Of a stretch of 64,000 nucleotides of DNA, positions 59,022 through 64,000 are shown one piece after another. Every line of letters begins with the position of its first letter. The first letter of the stretch is position 1. Under the pieces are notes generated by a model. It ran no database searches, had not been told where the DNA came from, and worked only from the letters and a program-made list of their open reading frames with translations. The stretch is from Renibacterium sp043789415. Lineage in GTDB: Bacteria; Actinomycetota; Actinomycetes; Actinomycetales; Micrococcaceae. The position numbers and the translations under genes are program-made. The stretch lies in the NCBI RefSeq assembly GCF_043789415.1, contig NZ_JBDLLW010000002.1, positions 372,001 through 436,000 on the forward strand, given 5' to 3'.

Positions 59022-60649
59022 TTGCTTCCTTCAAACTGATAAGCATTGGGTACAGACATCAACTGTACAGATAGAGTCAAGCTACATGGGCTTACCTTGT
59101 TGATGCCAGAACGATAAAGACTTTTGTACTTTTCGCAGCCTCGTAAATCCCTCAATTTACTCACAGCGTCTGTAAAATCAGGGGATCTTAAGCCCGATGC
59201 AGAGGCACTTGTCATTGCCGACAGCCCTGCAACGTAGAGACTGACTGGCTCAGTTGGTTTGCTCACGAGTGATTTCAGCATTTTTTGTTGGTTTGGGAAC
59301 CAGCTTCCAATTTCTGAAGAGTTAGAGAAGTAACTAAAATTTTTGAGTGCCATAAAGGCCAACATTGTGAGACTTTTATCTGATAATGGTGCATCGAAAT
59401 TTTTCAGCTTGGCAAAATCGACTTTGTCATCCACTTGTACAAGCGCATCGACTCGTGCCAAGTACTCGGCTAATTGATCTAGCGTCACAACTTTAGGAAG
59501 ATCCCTTTTGACCGCGTCAACGACGTTAATATGATCTTTCCATCTAGAGTCACCTTCGCGTTTAAGTGCAACAACTGCTTTTAGCTTGGTAAGAGAATCT
59601 GATTCGTTGCTGGTAATCGCCGTTATCAGAGAGTTTGCAGTCTCTGAACTGACTACCCTGGGGAACTCTTTATCAAGTAGGCGTGATGCTAAGTACGTTG
59701 CTTCAACAATTCCCGGTCTTTGTATAATAGGTTGGACGAGACCAGAACCGAATTCAATTCGGCCGCTAAAGACATTTTCACGGAGATAATTTTGTGCGTC
59801 AGCGTCATGATCTAACAAAATTAGCGTCCGCAATATAGAAACCCGCACAATATCTTCATTGACTTTACCATCAAATAAAAGAGATTTTAAATGCTCTATA
59901 ATTCCCTCAGGCAATACTGGCTTCTCCCCGAATACACGAGAAGCCTCCGCTACAGCCTGAACATCGAATACCGACTCTGGGCTCGATGGAAGCGTTAGAA
60001 TCGAAGAAGCCTTAAGTAATGCAGTTAATTCTTCAGGTTGCTTAATATCTAAAGACTGATAGGAATCCCAAACTCGCCATAAGAGATATGGATAAGGCTT
60101 GATACCCATCAAATTTATGCTTGCGAGCCGCTTAGATACTTCTGTCACATCTACCTGGATCGAAAGTTCCTTCAACGTCTTAACGGAACTCGCAAAGGTC
60201 CAGATCGCGGCTACTTCAGCGCCAGTATTATTCTGAATCGCAGGCATCCGAAGTTTTGCAGCTGCCGCAACTATGGGTTTTTTCGATAATTTGGGAACTG
60301 ACTTTTCAAGCATCACGGTTGACCAGAAGCTAGGAGCTTCCGATAAGTCGGTTGTTTTCAGCTTCTGGTCAACCGCCAACGGATTGATATCCGTTACTAT
60401 CTTTTTGCTAGAGTCCACGCCAGCATACAAGGCAGTCGCATAGAGGTCACCCGCAGGTGGCTGATCAGATTCTGGCATTCTAAAAAGACCGTTAACATCT
60501 CGGAGAGCCAAGATATCTTGGATCATTTCAGAAGTGCTCGGAGGCGCGGGATTACCGGCTTCTCCAGTGCAGCCGGTAAGACAAACTGCTACCACTAACG
60601 CACTACAGACGACAGTGTTAATGAACCTTGTGTACTGGTGAACTCTCAT
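59018..60649 (-). CDS. Large lipoprotein of the secreted-protein/ABC operon
   Basis: 543 residues. Signal peptide with lipobox L-T-G-C near 25-28. The mature protein is almost entirely alpha-helical with repeat-like helical pairs (for example L-A-L-R-D-V-N-G-L-F-R-M at the start), suggesting an alpha-alpha solenoid on the outer face of the membrane. Two late cysteines. Lies between the secreted protein and its ABC transporter, so an immunity, receptor or chaperone role is likely. No family recognised. Confidence 0.65.
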   Translation of the reverse strand: MRVHQYTRFINTVVCSALVVAVCLTGCTGEAGNPAPPSTSEMIQDILALRDVNGLFRMPESDQPPAGDLYATALYAGVDSSKKIVTDINPLAVDQKLKTTDLSEAPSFWSTVMLEKSVPKLSKKPIVAAAAKLRMPAIQNNTGAEVAAIWTFASSVKTLKELSIQVDVTEVSKRLASINLMGIKPYPYLLWRVWDSYQSLDIKQPEELTALLKASSILTLPSSPESVFDVQAVAEASRVFGEKPVLPEGIIEHLKSLLFDGKVNEDIVRVSILRTLILLDHDADAQNYLRENVFSGRIEFGSGLVQPIIQRPGIVEATYLASRLLDKEFPRVVSSETANSLITAITSNESDSLTKLKAVVALKREGDSRWKDHINVVDAVKRDLPKVVTLDQLAEYLARVDALVQVDDKVDFAKLKNFDAPLSDKSLTMLAFMALKNFSYFSNSSEIGSWFPNQQKMLKSLVSKPTEPVSLYVAGLSAMTSASASGLRSPDFTDAVSKLRDLRGCEKYKSLYRSGINKVSPCSLTLSVQLMSVPNAYQFEGSK

Positions 60650-60667
60650 GGAAATTAGTAAAGTTCC

Positions 60668-61117
60668 TTAGACGTGGGCCGCAGCTTGGCGATAATTACC
60701 GTAGTAAAAAGCACTCGCAGTGACATCTGCACCGAGATAAAACGTACCAAACGTACCACAGACGCGCCCGCTCATGTACGAACCTCTCGCTCCGCCACTA
60801 TTAGTCCACTGCAAGTGTGCCGGATCACCGCCAACTACAGATGCAGTAACACCAGCAACAGTCACGCTTCCAACTCCAACTTGGTAAAATTTGGTGTCGT
60901 TCGTGATGTAGTTCGGAGCAACGTTCATGACAGCTGAGGACGAAAAATTACCACAAGCATTATCAGCAATGGGTTGAATCCAGAAATTAGCGGTAATTGG
61001 TTGTCCGTTATCAAAATAAGCAGTGCCAGAAGCGGACGTTGCAGAAGCTCCAGTAGCACCCGCAAGCATCAATGATAATGCTGCGACTGTCGTAGCAACA
61101 ATGGATCTAACTTTCAT
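60668..61117 (-). CDS. Small secreted protein, possible bacteriocin
   Basis: 149 residues: a clear Sec signal peptide cleaved after A-S-A near 27, then a 120-residue mature beta-rich protein with two cysteines and a Gly/Ala/Tyr-rich end (F-Y-Y-G-N-Y-R-Q). Size, secretion and an adjacent FtsX/ABC pair resemble lactococcin-972-type operons, but the W/Y-S-x-Y-x-H signature of that family is not evident. ATG at 61117, AGAGGAG seven bases upstream. A secreted sensor or adhesin is the alternative. Confidence 0.6.
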   Translation of the reverse strand: MKVRSIVATTVAALSLMLAGATGASATSASGTAYFDNGQPITANFWIQPIADNACGNFSSSAVMNVAPNYITNDTKFYQVGVGSVTVAGVTASVVGGDPAHLQWTNSGGARGSYMSGRVCGTFGTFYLGADVTASAFYYGNYRQAAAHV

Positions 61118-61883
61118 GCTATAACTCCTCTTGAATAGTATCTATTTGCCACCATAACCAGCAGTGAGACAACCAAGGCTTCGGGTGACACACCTAAGAC
61201 TCACACGACAAAAATGCCATCTTCACGACCCAATGAAATACGTTACCTAACTGTTACATTAGGCCTTGGGTCCTTCCAATTAGCAGATCTTCATCAATAA
61301 TCAAAAACCTGCCCTTTGAATGGCGCTTCTGGCGTTTTATGTAGGTATCTGGGACACGCCACAGTCAACCGGTCCGCGAAAATGACTCTGAAGGTGTTTG
61401 GTGCTGATTTCTATGACATGATCCGCCTGGTAACGTCTTGAAAAAATGCATTTTTTAGACAGCTTGTTCGTAACGTGGAACTGATTGTGAAGTTGACACT
61501 TGCATAGAAGCTCCAAAATAAACTTGAAAGCCGGACGTATTAATTTATCCGCATGGTTTTAATTCCATATATTTTCAATCATTGATCGTCTTGGCAGCGC
61601 TGCACAGATGAGAACACCACAACGGGCTATTACTTTCCGTAAGAAAACGATCTGATTATTCCTTGGTCCAATAACCTCGAAAATTTATCGCTGTTCTCAA
61701 TAACCGGCTCATGAAAGCCGTTGACTGCGAAATCTCAGCAAGTCAATTCGCCAAAATCATAAACACGTCCCTCAGATAGACGCGAGTAGGAATTCACCTA
61801 CCGCAGAGGTCCTGTGATATATCGACAGATTTCTAGAACTTGACTTTAGCGGGCACCGCCCCCAAGTTTTACTGAGGAGCCCA
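61118..61883 (-). promoter_or_regulatory. 766-bp AT-rich leader with a candidate promoter
   Basis: No supportable gene. A minus-strand TTGACT (61363-61368) with CTACAT 17 bp downstream (61340-61345) is a plausible promoter about 220 bases before the secreted protein ATG. The long leader suggests further regulation. Confidence 0.4.
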
Positions 61884-62246
61884 CTAAGGGTTGTGCCACA
61901 TTTCCCTCTTCTTGATGAGACGCAGTCGGACGGCCCGGGACGAGAACGGGCCGAGGAAGTGCTCGTTCTCGAACTCAGCGACGCCGGCGTCGATGAGGCT
62001 CTGGGCCGTCCCCTCTCCTTCGGACCAGTCCTTGACGAGGATTTCGCCAGCGGTCTCAGGAAACAGTCCGTACACGGCGAGGTTCACTGTGAGCGTCTCC
62101 TCCGGCTCGCCATCCTGGGTGTCCAGGACGAGCGACGAAGTCCGGGGGTCGAATAGCAGCGTACCTGTCAGCGTGAGCGAACCACTTGCGAAACGGACAG
62201 CGACGTTCTCAGCGATGGCGACGAGGCGGGATGCGGTGCTGAACAT
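61884..62246 (-). CDS. Hypothetical protein, 120 aa
   Basis: A beta-rich acidic protein: alternating hydrophobic strands, then V-K-D-W-S-E-G-E-G and a C-terminal R-L-R-L-I-K-K-R. GC content returns to the window's norm here, marking the right edge of the island. ATG at 62246 with AAGAAAG upstream. Confidence 0.62.
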   Translation of the reverse strand: MFSTASRLVAIAENVAVRFASGSLTLTGTLLFDPRTSSLVLDTQDGEPEETLTVNLAVYGLFPETAGEILVKDWSEGEGTAQSLIDAGVAEFENEHFLGPFSSRAVRLRLIKKREMWHNP

Positions 62247-62280
62247 GATGTGCTTCTTTCTTGAGTAATATCGTGCCCCT

Positions 62281-62310
62281 CACCAGGCTCGCCCTCCAGC
62301 GAGCCTGGTG
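62281..62310. terminator. 12-bp perfect hairpin
   Basis: Arms 62281-62292 and 62299-62310, 6-nt loop, 34 bases upstream of the gene at 61884-62246 and downstream of a decayed gene. Probably terminates the latter. Confidence 0.6.
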
Positions 62311-62385
62311 ACGGTATCCGGGCGGGAAATGGTCAGCCGTGCATGTGCACGCGATGTCGGATCAGTTCGATTCAGTAGCTCTTTT

Positions 62386-62673
62386 TCATAAGCGCAGCGC
62401 TTCCTCGAGGTTCTTCGAGGGATTGTTCGGCACAATGAGGACCGGGCTGTGGTTGCACAGGTGCACTCGGAAAGCATCAGCGAGGTTGAGCCTTTGACGC
62501 TGAGGTGCTGCAGTAGACCGTAGGTTCTGACAACATACGCCTGGACTTGGTTGTCGGTGGCACGAAGACGCTCCTTACGAGGGGATGCTCAAGCTCATCT
62601 TGATCAAGTGGGTGTGAGACTCGCGCTTCGTGACGAGGGGTAACCCGGGACTTCCGGTGCGCAGGATGCTCAC
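62386..62673 (-). pseudogene. Decayed gene with a universal-stress-protein-like C-terminus
   Basis: Three natural-looking segments lie in different frames: a GTG-started piece (62673) ending in a stop, a helical middle, and a C-terminal piece with H-L-C-N-H-S-P-V-L-I-V-P-N ending at 62386, which resembles the C-P-V-L-V-V-P end of UspA proteins. At least two indels are needed to join them. The family call rests on this one motif. Confidence 0.35.
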
Positions 62674-62788
62674 AGTAGTGCCCTCGCTTTCAATATGGAG
62701 TAATGGTGAAGGGGGAGTGTGAGGTCAGTCGATGACTCTGTGGAAGCCGTCGACGAGTGGCCTGGCAAAGGATGGGGATGGGAGTGCT

Positions 62789-63058
62789 TTAGATCCCGTG
62801 GATGGTGTAGTCGTAGATCTCGTCTCGCGATGGGATCGGGAGGCCGTCGAAACTGGTGCGGGAGACGGGCTGGATCGGATTCGCAGTCACGGACAGCTCC
62901 GTCGTCGGCATCGGAGTGGTGCCCTTGATGGCGCGCTTCGCAGCCAGTCGACGGTCAAGAGCCGCATCAAGGTTGACGATAATCTTGGTGAGCGCGATCG
63001 ACAGGAGTATGAGGAGGAGGAAAGTTGCCCAGCTTTGGACGGGGGTCATCGGAAACAT
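62789..63058 (-). CDS. Small single-pass membrane protein, 89 aa
   Basis: One transmembrane helix at about 10-30, a basic segment (R-R-L-A-A-K-R), and a polar tail. Start at the ATG at 63058 with AAGGAG 12 bases upstream. The last gene of a three-gene minus-strand run. Function unknown. Confidence 0.55.
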   Translation of the reverse strand: MFPMTPVQSWATFLLLILLSIALTKIIVNLDAALDRRLAAKRAIKGTTPMPTTELSVTANPIQPVSRTSFDGLPIPSRDEIYDYTIHGI

Positions 63059-63072
63059 AGCGTGTTTGCTCC

Positions 63073-63411
63073 TTACTGCTCTGCCCGCAGTCTTGCCTGA
63101 GGGCGGAGGGAATGGGTGGATGTGGTCGAGGGGGCCGCGGTGCGGTGATCCAGCGCAGGCACAGCCCACACGAGTACGACAATCTCTTCGGGCTCGTAGA
63201 TGCAGCTCTCGTCGTCGTCGCTGCGCGTGCGGATGCTCAGCTCTGAGACGAAAGGACTCGGCAGCCGGCGGATAATTTCGACGACAGTCGCGATCGCAAG
63301 TTGAGGCATGGTGTCTTCGTCGACGACGGGAACGACGACCTGGTCACCGACCTTGCCGATGACACCGAGCTTGTCAATGAACGAAGAAGACCCACTGATG
63401 GCAGTGCTCAT
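63073..63411 (-). CDS. Hypothetical protein, 112 aa
   Basis: N-terminal beta-rich half (V-G-D-Q-V-V-V-P-V-V, then acidic strands with E-P-E-E-I-V-V-L-V) and a basic, Ser/Thr-rich tail. ATG at 63411 with GAAAGG upstream, inside the 3' end of the preceding ORF. Function unknown. Confidence 0.58.
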   Translation of the reverse strand: MSTAISGSSSFIDKLGVIGKVGDQVVVPVVDEDTMPQLAIATVVEIIRRLPSPFVSELSIRTRSDDDESCIYEPEEIVVLVWAVPALDHRTAAPSTTSTHSLRPQARLRAEQ

Positions 63412-63664
63412 GAGGTTCGAACCTTTCGTTGGGGTCGACCGGACCGTTTTTAGTAGAGTTGAAGGACTGGTGCTTCTTCGAATGGCGGCAGCGGGAGATA
63501 CCGTCGGCGTACTGGATGTTGTTCAGCAGGTGCCGGATCGTGTTCTTCGCCGCGAGCTCGCGGATCCGGGGATCACGCGTGCGCCCGTCGGCGTCGTGGA
63601 GCTCAGTGAGCTGGGTCATAACGGGCTCCATTGGCTGCTGAAGATGGAGGTGTTCCGGAACCAT
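63374..63664 (-). CDS. Hypothetical protein, about 96 aa
   Basis: A helical region (R-D-P-R-I-R-E-L-A-A-K-N-T-I-R-H-L-L) followed by a His/Asn-rich tail that overlaps the next gene by 38 bases. The tail looks less natural, so the 3' end may be frameshifted. Several Met codons (63664, 63628, 63616) are possible starts, none with a strong ribosome site. Confidence 0.42.
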   Translation of the reverse strand: MVPEHLHLQQPMEPVMTQLTELHDADGRTRDPRIRELAAKNTIRHLLNNIQYADGISRCRHSKKHQSFNSTKNGPVDPNERFEPHEHCHQWVFFVH

Positions 63665-63681
63665 GAATTTTCTTAGTCGGT

Positions 63682-63718
63682 GAGTATCCCGAGCCAGCTC
63701 TGCTGGCCCGGGATACTC
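63682..63718. terminator. 17-bp triloop hairpin
   Basis: Arms 63682-63698 and 63702-63718 pair at 16 of 17 positions around a tct loop. The longest member of the triloop hairpin series; sits between the tRNA-like element and the last gene run. Confidence 0.75.
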
Positions 63719-63836
63719 TCTTTGGCGGGAGGGCGATGCCGGAGCCGTCACACGAAAGAGAAGCCCCGATGCCAATTGGCGTCGGTGCTTCTCCTCGGAG
63801 TTCTTGCAGTATGGAATCGAATTGTTCGCGTCTCGT

Positions 63837-63910
63837 GGATTGTCAGGAATCGAACCTGAACCTCAGTACAGCCTCTTTCGGGGAACCTGGTCATAGGTCA
63901 TATGCAATCC
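63837..63910 (-). tRNA. tRNA-like element
   Basis: 74 nt with an acceptor pairing 6 of 7 (63837-63843/63904-63910), a perfect T-arm with TTCGATT loop, and a 4-bp D-stem, but a poor anticodon stem around a possible GAA. Likely a relic or highly divergent tRNA. Confidence 0.4.
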
Positions 63911-64000
63911 TTTGCGCTGAGGTACTACCCCCAGCTGATCCTGATGCTCGCAACGTGATAGTCACAGTTGCGGGCATCAGGAAGTGATTACCGGCCGTAC

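Noticed and set aside
1..64000. CRISPR array or IS element
   Set aside because: No set of regularly spaced identical repeats and no transposase-like protein was seen.

Overview
The window reads as part of a large actinobacterial extrachromosomal element, a megaplasmid or phage-plasmid. Pointers to Actinomycetota are an Lsr2-type nucleoid protein, many GTG/TTG starts behind strong Shine-Dalgarno sites, mostly fairly GC-rich DNA, and two copies of a regulator/peptidase/membrane-protein cassette of the kind seen in actinomycetes. I see no ribosomal, central-metabolism, capsid, terminase or conjugation genes. Most genes lie on the minus strand in long operon-like runs of small hypothetical proteins, closed by strong hairpins.

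Layout. 0.1-1.7 kb: small hypotheticals. 1.8-12.2 kb: an ATPase/replication block (UvrD-like helicase, double-AAA+ Clp-like ATPase, VWA protein, MoxR-type ATPase, primase-polymerase-like protein, possible ssDNA-binding protein). 12.3-14.4 kb: a LysM surface protein broken by one base, then hypotheticals. 14.5-17.6 kb: cassette A (XRE regulator, alpha/beta hydrolase, HExxH peptidase, polytopic membrane protein). 17.6-24.4 kb: small hypotheticals, a lipoprotein, YubB-like and DUF3846-like proteins, a tRNA-like gene and an FtsH-type peptidase domain. 24.5-33.5 kb: SNF2-like helicase, winged-helix protein, family B DNA polymerase, SF3 (D5/P4-type) helicase. 33.6-34.3 kb: non-coding DNA with eleven TGATAC boxes and a 34-bp perfect palindrome, the best origin candidate. 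34.4-40.9 kb: membrane protein, CPBP protease, RecJ-like DHH protein, Lsr2, HAD phosphatase. 40.9-42.8 kb: about 1.9 kb with no convincing gene and many nested inverted repeats. 42.9-46.8 kb: plus-strand ParR/ParM segregation operon with small genes and an N6-adenine methylase-like protein. 46.9-51.4 kb: hypotheticals, an ART-like protein, a nucleotidyltransferase-like protein, tRNA-like elements, SSB. 52.2-61.9 kb: an AT-richer island with cassette B (second XRE/peptidase/membrane protein plus a convergent hydrolase), a three-gene unknown operon, and a secreted protein-lipoprotein-ABC transporter operon. 61.9-64 kb: small hypotheticals and a tRNA-like element.

How it works together. The element appears to carry much of its own replisome (primase-polymerase, SF3 helicase, PolB, SSB, RecJ-like nuclease, UvrD/SNF2 helicases), its own partition system and its own silencer. 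The AAA+ trio next to the primase may be a remodelling machine serving replication. The AT-rich island looks like later cargo: one regulated proteolysis/membrane module of unknown function and one possible bacteriocin-like export system.

Several small genes are broken by single-base changes, four of them in or beside homopolymer runs. They may be decaying genes or base-calling errors, and only raw reads can tell.
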